Part shown: positions 18,495 through 26,691 of the stretch, in pieces
Numbering within the stretch: position 1 is the stretch's first letter
Layout: each line of letters opens with the position of its first letter
Made by a program: the position numbers and the translations under genes
Notes under the pieces: model-generated
What the model saw: the letters and a program-made list of their open reading frames with translations, nothing else
Told to the model about the DNA's origin: nothing
Database searches by the model: none
Origin: Anaerobaca lacustris
GTDB taxonomy: Bacteria > Planctomycetota > Phycisphaerae > Sedimentisphaerales > Anaerobacaceae
NCBI RefSeq assembly: GCF_030012215.1
Contig: NZ_JASCXX010000013.1
Coordinates: 78,095 to 142,094, forward strand
Length of the DNA stretch: 64,000 bases
Direction: 5' to 3'

Positions 18495-18533
18495 CGCCAT
18501 TGACGTGGCGCAGCGCCGTCCGGCGCGGTCCGA

Positions 18534-19583
18534 ATGTCTGTCGGGCAGAGGATGGGTCGGACGCATTGTGACGTGAGCGCGGCGGGGTGTCGTATGGGCG
18601 AAGGCAAAGCAGGCAGGCGCAGTGACGTCAGACGACTGGCGACCGATTATCTCGGCATGGTCGCGGCGCTGGTTCTGCTCGTCATCGTCTTCGGAGCCAC
18701 GGCGAAGAACTTCTTCACCATTACGACGTTTCGCACCATCGCCAATCAGATTCCGGATACGACGGTGGTGGCGGTGGGGATGACGTTCGTTCTGATCATC
18801 GCGGGTATCGATCTGTCGGTGGGCTCGGTCCTGGCGCTGGCCGGCGCCGTGCTGGGCATCGCCCTGGTCAACTGGGGTTTGCCCTTGCTGCCGGCGATCG
18901 GGCTGTGTCTGTTGGTGGGTCTGGTCTGCGGGGCCGCCAACGGGCTGATCGTCATTCGATGGCGACTGCCCTCGTTCATCGTCACACTGGGGATGCTGGA
19001 AGCGGCGCGCGGAGCGGCCTACCTCGTGACAGGCTCCCGCACGATCTACATCGGCCAACCGGTCGAGGTCGTCACGGACACCGCGATTCTCGGTTTGTCG
19101 CTTCCGTTCGTACTGGCGATCTGCATCGTGGTGACGGGCCAATTGGTGCTCTCGCGAACGGTGTTTGGACGTTATCTGATCGCGATCGGGACCAATGAGG
19201 AGGCCGTCCGTCTGTCGGGGATTGACCCGCGGCCGTACAAGCTGGCGGTGTTCGTTCTCTGCGGCCTGCTGGCGGCCGTCGGGGCGGTCATTCAGTCGGC
19301 CCGGATGTCGTCGGCCAACCCGAACACCGCCACCGGGTTCGAGTTGCAGGCCATCGCCGCCGTCGTCATCGGGGGCACCAGCCTGATGGGGGGGCGCGGC
19401 TCGGTCGTTCGATCGTTCTTCGGGGTCCTGATCATCGCCGTACTCGGGACCGGACTGGCCCAGGTCGGCGCCCAGGAATCCACCAAACGGCTCATTACCG
19501 GCTGCGTCATCGTCGCCGCGGTCATCCTCGACCAGTACCGTTATCGGTCGCGCCGGAGCCTCAAATCGGCTGCGAAACACTAA
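18534..19583 (+). CDS. Ribose-type ABC transporter permease (RbsC-like), orphan
   Basis: This protein of up to 349 residues belongs to the BPD_transp_2 family of sugar ABC permeases. The clearest marks are AVGMTFVLIIAGIDLSVGSV and the C-terminal AIAAVVIGGTSLMGGRGSV, nearly as in E. coli RbsC. About eight to ten membrane segments are visible. The start may be the ATG at 18534 or a later ATG at 18594, which gives the usual RbsC-like length (about 329); no good ribosome site decides. Unusually, no RbsA-type ATPase and no periplasmic sugar-binding protein are encoded next to it. It would have to use subunits from elsewhere, or be a remnant of a larger operon. Confidence 0.88.
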   Translation: MSVGQRMGRTHCDVSAAGCRMGEGKAGRRSDVRRLATDYLGMVAALVLLVIVFGATAKNFFTITTFRTIANQIPDTTVVAVGMTFVLIIAGIDLSVGSVLALAGAVLGIALVNWGLPLLPAIGLCLLVGLVCGAANGLIVIRWRLPSFIVTLGMLEAARGAAYLVTGSRTIYIGQPVEVVTDTAILGLSLPFVLAICIVVTGQLVLSRTVFGRYLIAIGTNEEAVRLSGIDPRPYKLAVFVLCGLLAAVGAVIQSARMSSANPNTATGFELQAIAAVVIGGTSLMGGRGSVVRSFFGVLIIAVLGTGLAQVGAQESTKRLITGCVIVAAVILDQYRYRSRRSLKSAAKH

Positions 19584-19647
19584 TGGCCGCCGTTTCGCAG
19601 GATGAAGCCGCCTTTCGCACGCCGCAAATTGCCGGGAAATTGTTTCC

Positions 19648-19676
19648 TTGACAGGGGGGCCCCAACGGACGATAAT
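19648..19676 (+). promoter_or_regulatory. Strong sigma70-type promoter for the FHA-GAF gene
   Basis: A perfect TTGACA (19648-19653) is followed after 17 bases by GATAAT (19671-19676). Transcription would start near 19683, about 35 bases before the ATG at 19718. Confidence 0.7.
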
Positions 19677-19717
19677 ACCATCAGCCTAATATGAACCCGG
19701 ATGCGGAGGTAAAAACG

Positions 19718-20596
19718 ATGCGTCTGGTACTCAAACAAAAAGACGGCGAAACCAAAGAATACCAATTCGCCCAAGGGCCCATCGAGATCGGCCGAGGCGC
19801 CGATAACCACGTCTTCCTTCCCGATCGCACCGTTTCCAAGAAGCACGCGGTGATTCTCTGCGATGGTGATGGGCGATGGGAAGTGCAGGACCTCGGCTCG
19901 GCGAACAAGACCTATCTCAACGGGGAGATGGTCAGCAAAGCGCCCATCAAGACCGGGGATGCGATCCGCATCACCGAGTTCACCATCGAAGTCAGTCTGG
20001 ACGGGCAGCCGCAAGGGGATCACTCCGGGCAGTTCGAGGACACGCTGAACCTCGAAGCCGGTCTGGCGACGCCGATGCACGAGACCGTGGTGCGAAAGCC
20101 CGACGCGGGCCATGCCCCGGCGATGCGCCTGGCCGCCAAGAGGTTGTCGGATTTCTCGTACGCCTGCGACGCGATCTGCAAGGCCGCCAATCTCGAAGAG
20201 ATGCTCGTGACCCTGCTGAACGTCGCGTTGCAACAGTTCGGTGCGTTCCACACCTGGTGCGCCCTGCGGGAGCAGCCCAGCGGCCCCATGACCTACCATG
20301 CGGGCAAACGCCGGGACGGCAAGACCGTGGACCTGGGCGAACTGATGCTGGCCGACAAGATCAACCAGGCCGTCGAGCGGGCCCAGTCGGTGGTCATGCC
20401 GCGTGTTGCCGCCGACCTCGAATCGAAAGAGCGGATCCGTTCGGCGCTGATCGCCGCGATCTGCGGGCCCGGGGGCTGTTACGGCGTGATTTACGTCGAC
20501 AACGCCATGATCCACGACCACTACACACTCGGCGACCTGGACTACCTGATGCTCATCGCGATGCACACGGCCGCTGTGCTGAAGCGGTTCGTCTGA
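19718..20596 (+). CDS. FHA-GAF domain protein
   Basis: This 292-residue cytoplasmic protein has an N-terminal forkhead-associated domain (about 1-95). The phosphothreonine-binding signature is visible: IGRGADNHVFL, then TVSKKHA and, later, LGSANKTYLNG. A linker follows, then a GAF-like domain (about 130-290) ending in YLMLIAMHTAAVLKRFV. FHA domains bind phosphothreonine peptides, so it is probably an adaptor for Ser/Thr kinase signalling, with the GAF part sensing a small molecule or mediating dimers. No kinase or phosphatase is adjacent. The start is the ATG at 19718, with GGAGGT 7 bases upstream; an in-frame ATG at 19691 lies before that ribosome site and is rejected. Confidence 0.9.
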   Translation: MRLVLKQKDGETKEYQFAQGPIEIGRGADNHVFLPDRTVSKKHAVILCDGDGRWEVQDLGSANKTYLNGEMVSKAPIKTGDAIRITEFTIEVSLDGQPQGDHSGQFEDTLNLEAGLATPMHETVVRKPDAGHAPAMRLAAKRLSDFSYACDAICKAANLEEMLVTLLNVALQQFGAFHTWCALREQPSGPMTYHAGKRRDGKTVDLGELMLADKINQAVERAQSVVMPRVAADLESKERIRSALIAAICGPGGCYGVIYVDNAMIHDHYTLGDLDYLMLIAMHTAAVLKRFV

Positions 20597-20713
20597 GTCT
20601 GTCCGTTTCGGCCGCAATGCCGGTGGCGCTTCGGGCGCTGCGCTCGGATCGCGCGGGCCTCTCGCGTCGTACGCAAGTCGTGATTTCCATCTCGCATAAC
20701 CCCTCACGTCGGA

Positions 20714-20719
20714 TATAAT
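20714..20719 (+). promoter_or_regulatory. Perfect -10 box upstream of the lactonase-fold gene
   Basis: TATAAT lies about 72 bases before the start codon in an otherwise GC-rich gap. No acceptable -35 element is seen at 16-18 bases upstream, so promoter use may need an activator. Confidence 0.35.
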
Positions 20720-20790
20720 GGGCCCACCGATGTCTGGGTGACGCGTGGCAGACGGGATGGCATGGAACTCCAAATTGGTGAGGACGGCTC

Positions 20791-21906
20791 ATGGACACGA
20801 AAGCTCTTGCGATGGCCTTGATCTCCACGGTGGCGCTGTCAACGGCCTCGGCGAGATCGGTATCGGTGTACATCGGAACGTATACAGGAGGCGGCAGCCA
20901 GGGCATCTATCGCACCACGCTCGATCTCGCTACGGGCGAGTTGGCCGAGCCGGTCCTGGCCGCCGAGGCGAGGAACCCGTCGTTCATCGAGATTCACCCT
21001 GCGGGCCAGTTTCTCTATGCCGTCAGCGAGGGGGGTGGGGCCGGGAGTGTCAGCGCCTTTTCCATCGATCCGGACACGGGCGATCTGAAGGCCCTCAACC
21101 AGCAGCCCTCAGGCGGCGCCGGCCCGTGTCACGTCAGCATCGACCACGCCGGACGCAACGTGCTCGTGGCCAATTACGGCAGCGGCAGTGTCTCGGTGAT
21201 CCCGATTCGTCCCGACGGCTCGCTGGGCGAGCCCACCGGCTTCGCTCAACACGTCGGTTCCGGCCCGAATCCCGGCCGGCAGAAGGGCCCCCACGCCCAT
21301 TCGGTCAACGTCAGTCCCGACGACCGTTTTGCCTTCGTCGCGGACCTCGGGATCGACAAGGTCATGATCTATAGGCTCGACGTCGAGGCCGGGACCATTA
21401 CGGCCAACGATCCGCCCTTCGCGGCGCTCGCCCCCGGCGCCGGACCACGTCACTTTGCCTTCCACCCCAAAGGCAGGTACGCGTATGTCATCAACGAGCT
21501 GAACTCCACGATGACCGCCTTCGCCTACGATCCCGCATCGGGCGTGCTGACGGAAGTCCAGACGGTCCCGACGCTGCCGAGCGGGTTCACCGGGTCCAGC
21601 ACCTGTGCGGAGGTCCGTGTGCACCCGAGCGGGCGATTCCTCTACGGCTCCAATCGTGGCCATGACAGCATCGTCGTCTACCGGATCGACCCAGGCGAGG
21701 GGACGCTCACGCTTGTCGAGCATCAGACAGCCGACATCAAGACCCCACGAAACTTCAATGTGGACCCGAGCGGGGCGTTCTGCCTTGTGGCCAATCAGGG
21801 CAGCGACAGTGTCGTCGTCTTTCGCATCGACCCGCAGACCGGGTCGCTGGAACCGACGGGGCACAGAGTTCCTGTCGGTCGGCCGGTCTGCCTCCGTTTT
21901 CGGTAG
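20791..21906 (+). CDS. Secreted lactonase, 7-bladed beta-propeller (6-phosphogluconolactonase/YbhE fold)
   Basis: This 371-residue protein is of the lactonase family (PF10282), built from seven YVTN-like blades. Repeated units are plain: NPSFIEIHPAGQFLYAVSE, PCHVSIDHAGRNVLVANYG, PRHFAFHPKGRYAYVINEL and EVRVHPSGRFLYGSNRG. The first 22 residues form a signal peptide (ending TASARS), so it is probably periplasmic. That makes a role in the cytosolic pentose phosphate pathway less likely than hydrolysis of a sugar lactone outside the cytoplasm, in keeping with the many sugar-oxidising proteins of this lineage. The metal-site and catalytic residues cannot be assigned with confidence by eye. Confidence 0.85.
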   Translation: MDTKALAMALISTVALSTASARSVSVYIGTYTGGGSQGIYRTTLDLATGELAEPVLAAEARNPSFIEIHPAGQFLYAVSEGGGAGSVSAFSIDPDTGDLKALNQQPSGGAGPCHVSIDHAGRNVLVANYGSGSVSVIPIRPDGSLGEPTGFAQHVGSGPNPGRQKGPHAHSVNVSPDDRFAFVADLGIDKVMIYRLDVEAGTITANDPPFAALAPGAGPRHFAFHPKGRYAYVINELNSTMTAFAYDPASGVLTEVQTVPTLPSGFTGSSTCAEVRVHPSGRFLYGSNRGHDSIVVYRIDPGEGTLTLVEHQTADIKTPRNFNVDPSGAFCLVANQGSDSVVVFRIDPQTGSLEPTGHRVPVGRPVCLRFR

Positions 21907-21935
21907 GTTGCCAGGGCAATATTCGGATTTCCCGT

Positions 21936-21963
21936 TTGACAGTTGCCCGCGGGGTCGTTAGCG
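21936..21963 (+). promoter_or_regulatory. Weak promoter candidate before the small acidic gene
   Basis: A perfect TTGACA (21936-21941) is followed after 16 bases by TTAGCG (21958-21963), a poor -10. It lies about 100 bases before the start at 22061. Confidence 0.3.
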
Positions 21964-22060
21964 TGACGCTGACACCATGACGGCGGACGCGAGATGGCAC
22001 GGTCTCGCGTGTCGCTCTTCGCTCGTTTTTGTATGTTGCCGCGTGCCGGAGGTTTCGCTT

Positions 22061-22357
22061 ATGGAACGTTTGCCGCAGTCCAAGGCCAGATTGATTGTCA
22101 ACGTGATGGAGCATGGAACCATCGTCGGCACCGACGATGCCGGGACACTGGAGTTCGATGACTGCGTCAACGCCGTCGAGGGTCTCGCCAGTTGGCTGGG
22201 TGAGGCGCTGGCCGAGGTGAACGAGGAGGATGGCATCGAGATTACCGCGGCCATCCTGATTGACGCCCTGCATCGCTGGACGTTCGACGAGCACGTCCAT
22301 GAGGACGACCACGAAGAGGACGATGAGCCGGCCGACGGCGATTTTCCGCCGAATTGA
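22061..22357 (+). CDS. Small acidic hypothetical protein
   Basis: This 98-residue protein has an ordered N-terminal part (about 1-70) and a disordered tail made mainly of Asp, Glu and His (HVHEDDHEEDDEPADGD). I recognise no family. The start is the ATG at 22061, with GGAGGT 7 bases upstream; an upstream in-frame extension is rejected because it precedes that site and is compositionally different. The His/Asp/Glu tail could bind metal ions, but that is only suggested by composition. Neighbours give no clear functional hint. Confidence 0.7.
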   Translation: MERLPQSKARLIVNVMEHGTIVGTDDAGTLEFDDCVNAVEGLASWLGEALAEVNEEDGIEITAAILIDALHRWTFDEHVHEDDHEEDDEPADGDFPPN

Positions 22358-22470
22358 CGCACCGTCTCCGCTGACGGGCCATCGTAACGGATCGGAACCG
22401 AGCAGAGCGCAGGAAACGCACGTCTGCTCGGATTGGTCTCAGGGATGAAACGGCGGGAAACCCGGTCGGG

Positions 22471-22647
22471 TCAGCGTCGTGCCGCCCGTTGGGCTTTTCG
22501 CATGCGTCGGCGTTCGCGCTCGGAAGGCTTCTCGTAATACGCGTTGCGCTTCATGTCACGAATCAGACCTTCCTTTTCGCAGAGCTTCTTGAACCGTCTG
22601 ATCATCTGCTGCACCGACTCGCCTGTACGCACTTTGACTTTCAACAC
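22471..22647 (-). CDS. rpsU: 30S ribosomal protein S21
   Basis: This 58-residue basic protein was read by hand on the minus strand. It starts at GTG 22647 (or TTG 22644) with AGGAG 8 bases upstream. It has the S21 layout: KVRTGESVQQMIRRFKKLCE at the N-terminus, then IRDMKRNAYYEKPSERERRR and an Arg/Lys/Ala-rich tail. S21 sits on the 30S platform near the anti-Shine-Dalgarno end of 16S rRNA. Family length is 55-71, so it is complete. It is divergent from hflX, with a promoter candidate and a short hairpin in its leader. It is not linked here to dnaG or rpoD, its partners in E. coli. Confidence 0.93.
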   Translation of the reverse strand: MLKVKVRTGESVQQMIRRFKKLCEKEGLIRDMKRNAYYEKPSERERRRMRKAQRAARR

Positions 22648-22693
22648 TCAGTCGACTCCTTAACACGGCTATTTCGCCCAAACCCGAACACGC

Positions 22694-22709
22694 GGGAGCA
22701 CGTACTCCC
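22694..22709 (-). promoter_or_regulatory. Hairpin in the rpsU leader
   Basis: A perfect 5 bp inverted repeat (GGGAG/CTCCC, 6-base loop) lies about 47 bases upstream of the rpsU start. It may be a leader structure for ribosomal protein control, or chance in GC-rich DNA. Confidence 0.25.
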
Positions 22710-22736
22710 AATATCGACATAACACGTGAACCAAAT

Positions 22737-22765
22737 AAGCTAATCGCTCGGCCACTCCTTTTCAA
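22737..22765 (-). promoter_or_regulatory. Candidate sigma70-type promoter for rpsU
   Basis: On the minus strand TTGAAA (22765-22760) is followed after 17 bases by TAGCTT (22742-22737). The spacing is ideal, the -10 moderate. Confidence 0.35.
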
Positions 22766-22873
22766 GCCGAAAATACGACCGTGACCGCTTTTTCCGCAAA
22801 TTATGGGGCCCCCTGGGGCGGAAACAGGCCCGGCCGGCCAGTGGGAATCTGCCCCATCAGGCGTTGGGGAGGC

Positions 22874-22903
22874 TTGAAAAACGGGGGGGAATCTGTTATT
22901 GTG
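22874..22903 (+). promoter_or_regulatory. Candidate sigma70-type promoter for hflX
   Basis: TTGAAA (22874-22879) is followed after 18 bases by TATTGT (22898-22903), about 25 bases before the TTG start of hflX. Confidence 0.35.
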
Positions 22904-22931
22904 ACCTTGTTCTTGGGAGGTATGCCTTTAC

Positions 22932-24248
22932 TTGGAAAAGTTTCGCCAGACCCTGAAAGTCAGAAAAGAACGTGCCATCCTGGTGGCCGCGAACCTGTCG
23001 CGGTCCAACGGATCCGATGATCTGGCCGAGTTGACCGCCTTGGCCGAGAGCGCCGGGGCGATTGTCGCCGACCGATTTCAGCAACGAATCCGCACGGTCA
23101 ACCCATCGACCTACATCGGCAAGGGCAAGGCTCTTCAACTCGCCCAGCGGGTCACACGGTTCAAGGCCGACGTGATTGTCTTCGACAATGACCTGTCGCC
23201 GGCCCAGATTCGCGAACTGGAGAAGATCACCGAGACCAAGGTGCTGGACCGCAGCGAGTTGATCCTCGACATCTTCGCCACGCGGGCCAGGACCAAGCAG
23301 GCCAAGCTCCAGGTCGAGCTGGCGCAGTTGGAGTACACGTATCCGAGGCTGACGCGAATGTGGTCGCACCTCGACACGGTCGCCGGCGCCGGCGGCGCTA
23401 CGGCGGCAGGCGCCGTGGGAGGCATCGGTACGCGTGGCCCGGGCGAGCAGCAGTTGGAGATCGACCGACGCCTGGTCAACAAGCGGATCCGCGATCTGAA
23501 GCAAGAACTGGCGGGCATCGACGATCGCAAGCTGCGCGAGATCAAGGGCCGTCATGGGCTCTTCAAGATCTGCCTGGTCGGGTACACCAACGCGGGCAAG
23601 AGCACACTGCTCAACGCGCTGACCGATGCGGGCGCGTTCGTCGAGGACCGTCTGTTCGCTACGCTCGATACGCGGACGCGGAAGTGGTCTCCGGAAAAAG
23701 GGGTCGAGGTCCTGCTCAGCGATACGGTGGGATTCGTCAAGAAGCTGCCGCACCAGCTCGTGGCCTCGTTTAAGGCGACGCTGGAGGAGGCGGTCAATGC
23801 CGATCTGCTTCTGCACGTGATCGACGTGGCCAATGAAGACGTCCTGGGCCAGATGGAGTCGGTCAAAGCCGTCCTGAAAGAGATCGGCTGCGGGCACAAG
23901 CCCACACTACCCGTGCTCAACAAGATCGATGCGATCAAGGACATCGGTTCGCTCGAAATGCTCGAGACTGTCTATCCGGAGGCTGTGTCGGTCTCGGCCC
24001 GGAGTGGGCTGGGCCTGGATGCCCTCGCGCGCAAAGTGACCGGGTTCTACCGGGGAGGAGAGCTGGTGCTCCGTGTGAGCAGCCGGCAATCCGATGGACG
24101 GATCCAGAGCTTCCTCCGCGCCCACGGGCAGATCCTCGACGAGCAGTATGGCGACAGTTCGGTGATCATCGAAGTCCGAATGGGCCGGAACCAGCTTCCC
24201 GAACTCCAGCGCCTCAAGCCCGACGCCCTCGAAATCGTGAAACACTGA
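22932..24248 (+). CDS. hflX: HflX, ribosome-associated GTPase
   Basis: This 438-residue GTPase matches HflX, which binds the 50S subunit and rescues or splits stalled ribosomes. The N-terminal nucleotide-binding domain spans about 1-170, with the family glycine-rich linker GIGTRGPGEQQLEIDRR. The G domain follows: G1 GYTNAGKS (about 217-224), G2 threonine in LFATLDTRT, G3 DTVGF and G4 NKID. The start is the TTG at 22932; GGGAGG is 11 bases upstream, a little far, but the only other nearby start (ATG 22922) is out of frame. Length agrees with the family (about 410-440). It is divergent from rpsU, another ribosome-linked gene. Confidence 0.93.
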   Translation: MEKFRQTLKVRKERAILVAANLSRSNGSDDLAELTALAESAGAIVADRFQQRIRTVNPSTYIGKGKALQLAQRVTRFKADVIVFDNDLSPAQIRELEKITETKVLDRSELILDIFATRARTKQAKLQVELAQLEYTYPRLTRMWSHLDTVAGAGGATAAGAVGGIGTRGPGEQQLEIDRRLVNKRIRDLKQELAGIDDRKLREIKGRHGLFKICLVGYTNAGKSTLLNALTDAGAFVEDRLFATLDTRTRKWSPEKGVEVLLSDTVGFVKKLPHQLVASFKATLEEAVNADLLLHVIDVANEDVLGQMESVKAVLKEIGCGHKPTLPVLNKIDAIKDIGSLEMLETVYPEAVSVSARSGLGLDALARKVTGFYRGGELVLRVSSRQSDGRIQSFLRAHGQILDEQYGDSSVIIEVRMGRNQLPELQRLKPDALEIVKH

Positions 24249-24292
24249 GGTTCCCTGCACGACCGGGCGAAGACGATCCCCGCAAGGCGGAA

Positions 24293-24321
24293 TTGACAGG
24301 GTGGCCCTTCCCATGTTTAAT
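24293..24321 (+). promoter_or_regulatory. Strong sigma70-type promoter for gpsA
   Basis: A perfect TTGACA (24293-24298) is followed after 17 bases by TTTAAT (24316-24321). Transcription would start near 24328, 40 bases before the gpsA ATG. Confidence 0.65.
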
Positions 24322-24367
24322 GCGTCCCGACCCGATTCGAACGCAATCGTCGCAAATGGAGTCAACG

Positions 24368-25375
24368 ATGCCGGATAACGAATTCCACAACGTCTCGATC
24401 ATCGGTGATGGCGGCATGGGGACCGTCCTGGGCATTCTGCTGTGCGAGAAGGGCATCGTTGCACGCCTGTGGGGCCACGACGCGGAACAGCTTGCCGAGA
24501 TCGAGCGGAATCGCGACAACAGGAAGTTCCTGCCGGGCTACAAGCTTCCGTCGTCTCTGCTCTTCGATGCGAGAGATGACCGGGTTCTGGCCGGAGCGGA
24601 CCTGATCGTCTCGGCGGTGCCGTGCCAGTACATGCGGCCGGTCTGGACCCGCCTGAAAGACCATACTCCGCCGGGCGTTCCCGTGGTGTCGGTCGCCAAA
24701 GGGATCGAGAACGGCACGCTGCTGCGTCCGACGCAGATTCTCACCGACGTGCTGGGGGCAGGGGCGCCGAAAGCGGTCCTGAGCGGGCCGACGATTGCCG
24801 ACGAGCTGGCTCGGAAACTGCCTGCGACGGCTTGTGCAGCGGCGGAGGATGCGAGTCTCAGCGCTCGGATCCAGCGCACGTTCACATGTCCGTGGCTTCG
24901 GGTCTACACGAATTCGGACGTGGTCGGGGTGGAGTTGGCCGGCGCGCTGAAGAACGTGATTGCCATCGCGGCCGGGATCATCGATGGCGTTCGCGCCGGC
25001 GACAATGCCAAGGCGGCCCTGCTGGCGCGCGGTCTGGCGGAGATCAGCCGGCTGGGGCTGGCCATGGGGGCCACGGAGCAGACGTTCGCGGGACTGACGG
25101 GTCTGGGCGATCTGGTGACGACGTGCATCTCCCCATCCGGACGGAACCGGTCGTTTGGCGAGCGGATCGGCCGGGGGCAGACGGTGGCCGAGGCGCAGGG
25201 CGCCACACACTCCGTGGTCGAGGGCATCGCCACGTGCGAGTCCGTCGTCTCGCTCGCATCGAAGCACGGCGTGGAAATGCCGATCACGCGGGCGGTCTAT
25301 CAGGTCCTGTTTGAGAACAAGCCGGTGCGGTCGGCCATTGAAGACCTGATGAGCCGCCGCCTCAAAGCCGAGTAA
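24368..25375 (+). CDS. gpsA: NAD(P)-dependent glycerol-3-phosphate dehydrogenase
   Basis: This 335-residue protein converts dihydroxyacetone phosphate to sn-glycerol 3-phosphate for phospholipid synthesis. The dinucleotide fold begins at residues 9-16 with IIGDGGMGTVLG; the usual GxGxWG has an Asp and Met here, a mild variation. The SVAKGIENGT and SGPTIADELA blocks and the C-terminal domain (VELAGALKNVIAIAAGI, the catalytic-lysine helix, then GLTGLGDLVTTC) are all present. The ATG at 24368 is preceded by GGAG; an in-frame ATG at 24356 overlaps that site. A strong promoter stands upstream, so it is probably transcribed on its own. Confidence 0.93.
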   Translation: MPDNEFHNVSIIGDGGMGTVLGILLCEKGIVARLWGHDAEQLAEIERNRDNRKFLPGYKLPSSLLFDARDDRVLAGADLIVSAVPCQYMRPVWTRLKDHTPPGVPVVSVAKGIENGTLLRPTQILTDVLGAGAPKAVLSGPTIADELARKLPATACAAAEDASLSARIQRTFTCPWLRVYTNSDVVGVELAGALKNVIAIAAGIIDGVRAGDNAKAALLARGLAEISRLGLAMGATEQTFAGLTGLGDLVTTCISPSGRNRSFGERIGRGQTVAEAQGATHSVVEGIATCESVVSLASKHGVEMPITRAVYQVLFENKPVRSAIEDLMSRRLKAE

Positions 25376-25494
25376 GCCAGTCCTTCCGCAGCCGCGTGCT
25401 CCCGACGCGGGAATGGATCTCCTTATGTTATCGGAACGGCCCTGCTGGTCGGTGCGCGCGAAGACCGTCTGACGGGCCAATATCCAGCACATTT

Positions 25495-25523
25495 TTTGTC
25501 CGGCGCGCTTCCGTTGATATATT
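25495..25523 (+). promoter_or_regulatory. Candidate promoter of the type IV pilus operon
   Basis: TTTGTC (25495-25500) is followed after 17 bases by TATATT (25518-25523), within the most AT-rich stretch of the 326-base gap before pilM. Transcription from about 25530 would leave a leader of about 170 bases. Confidence 0.4.
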
Positions 25524-25536
25524 TTAATCGGCGCGA

Positions 25537-25603
25537 CACGGATGGTCGAAACAGTACTGCCGGGAAACCGAGCATCCGTGGTGATGCAACGGCGTTGAGA
25601 AAA
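25537..25603 (+). promoter_or_regulatory. Structured 5' leader upstream of pilM (candidate cis-regulatory RNA)
   Basis: A perfect 8 bp stem (CACGGATG at 25537-25544 with CATCCGTG at 25573-25580) encloses a small hairpin CGG-GAAA-CCG with a GNRA tetraloop (25561-25570). A second hairpin CAAC-GGC-GTTG follows at about 25587-25597. It matches no riboswitch consensus I know, including the c-di-GMP classes that often control pili. The rest of the gap from 25376 to 25701 shows nothing else. Confidence 0.35.
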
Positions 25604-25701
25604 GGAACGAGGGGGTACATGCAGAGCCAATTCACAGCCAAGATCGGCCGCCGTGACAAGAGCAGGCACTATCAACCCGTTTTGAGGTAGGCTACGGTCG
25701 T

Positions 25702-26640
25702 ATGTTCGGACTCCTAAAAAAACAATCGCATCTCATTGGGGTCGACTTGGGCAATGACTGCCTGAAGCTCGCCCAACTGACGAACGGAACGGAGGAGGCC
25801 ATGCTGCTGGCCGGCCAGTACGTCAACCGTCCGGCTGAGATTGTCGCCGGAACGGCCCGCTGGCAGCGATGGGCGATCGACGTGATGCGTGACGCCACGG
25901 CCAATGGACGGTTCAAGGGCAAAGACGTCGTCGCGGCACTGCCCGCCAACGAGGTCTACGTCGATCACATTCGGTGGCCCAAAAAGTTCGACGGCAAGAT
26001 CGAAGACGCCATCTTCTCGAAGATCAAGCAGAAGTTGCCGTTCGAGCCGATCCAGAAGAACACCCTGATCAAGTACATTCCCACCGAGCAGGACAACGTC
26101 ATGGTGCTGGCGACGGAGCGGACCGTGATCGACCGGCATCTGGCCATCTACGAACGGGCGGGCCTGACGATCAACTCCATCGGCGTCTGGCCGGTGGCGT
26201 TGGCCACCTGCTACGCCCATTTCTTCGGTCGGCGTAAGACCGATCTCGACGCGATCGTCATGCTGTTGGACATTCAGTCCGAGTGCACGAACATGGTCAT
26301 CAGCAGGCACAAGAACCCGCTGTATGCCTGCTCGGTCCCGATTGGAGCGAAGATGCTCAAGGAAGAGCCGATGGTGGGCCGGCTGGTGATGGAGCTGACC
26401 GCAGGTCGGCGGGAGTTCCTGGCGGCCTACAAGAATGCACAGATCGAGCGTCTGATCTTCCTGTCGGGGCTGGCGGTGGAACCGGACATCTATCGCACCA
26501 TCGCGCGGCAGTTGGAGGTGCAGGCGCAGATGGGAGACTGCATGGCGGCGATCACGGTGAGCGACCCCGACCGATTCGGCCTGGACCGCCGAAGCGACAA
26601 GGTCAGTTGGGCCCTGTCGTTTGGTCTGAGCCTGTCCTGA
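25702..26640 (+). CDS. pilM: PilM-like type IV pilus assembly ATPase
   Basis: This 312-residue protein has the actin-like fold of PilM. The first phosphate loop motif LIGVDLGNDCLKLAQL is at about residues 11-26, and a second DIQSECTNMVI strand lies near 189. PilM is cytoplasmic and binds the N-terminal tail of PilN to form the inner-membrane alignment complex. It is the first gene of an ordered run: pilM, pilN, pilO, a PilP-position gene, pilB, pilT, pilC and two prepilins. At 312 residues it is shorter than the usual 350, with a divergent C-terminus. Identification relies on both motif and position. Confidence 0.85.
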   Translation: MFGLLKKQSHLIGVDLGNDCLKLAQLTNGTEEAMLLAGQYVNRPAEIVAGTARWQRWAIDVMRDATANGRFKGKDVVAALPANEVYVDHIRWPKKFDGKIEDAIFSKIKQKLPFEPIQKNTLIKYIPTEQDNVMVLATERTVIDRHLAIYERAGLTINSIGVWPVALATCYAHFFGRRKTDLDAIVMLLDIQSECTNMVISRHKNPLYACSVPIGAKMLKEEPMVGRLVMELTAGRREFLAAYKNAQIERLIFLSGLAVEPDIYRTIARQLEVQAQMGDCMAAITVSDPDRFGLDRRSDKVSWALSFGLSLS

Positions 26641-26691
26641 GGGGTGTTTGACAACCATTGAGTGCTCCGCAAACGGAGGTGGATAGAGACA

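Noticed and set aside
22666..22765. tRNA-Ser/Leu-like start on the minus strand (GGAGTGGCCGAGCG) in the rpsU leader
   Set aside because: The D-arm-like string is present but there is no anticodon arm, no consensus T-loop (GGTTCRANYCC) and no closing acceptor stem.
25579..25606. Hammerhead-ribozyme-like string (TGATG, short stem, AGAAA) in the pilM leader
   Set aside because: The conserved core is CTGANGA and GAA; C3 and A9 are replaced here and no cleavage-site stem is seen, so it is probably chance.
25496..25690. 64-codon plus-strand frame before pilM
   Set aside because: It starts inside the promoter candidate and runs through the structured leader; no ribosome site and no recognisable protein.
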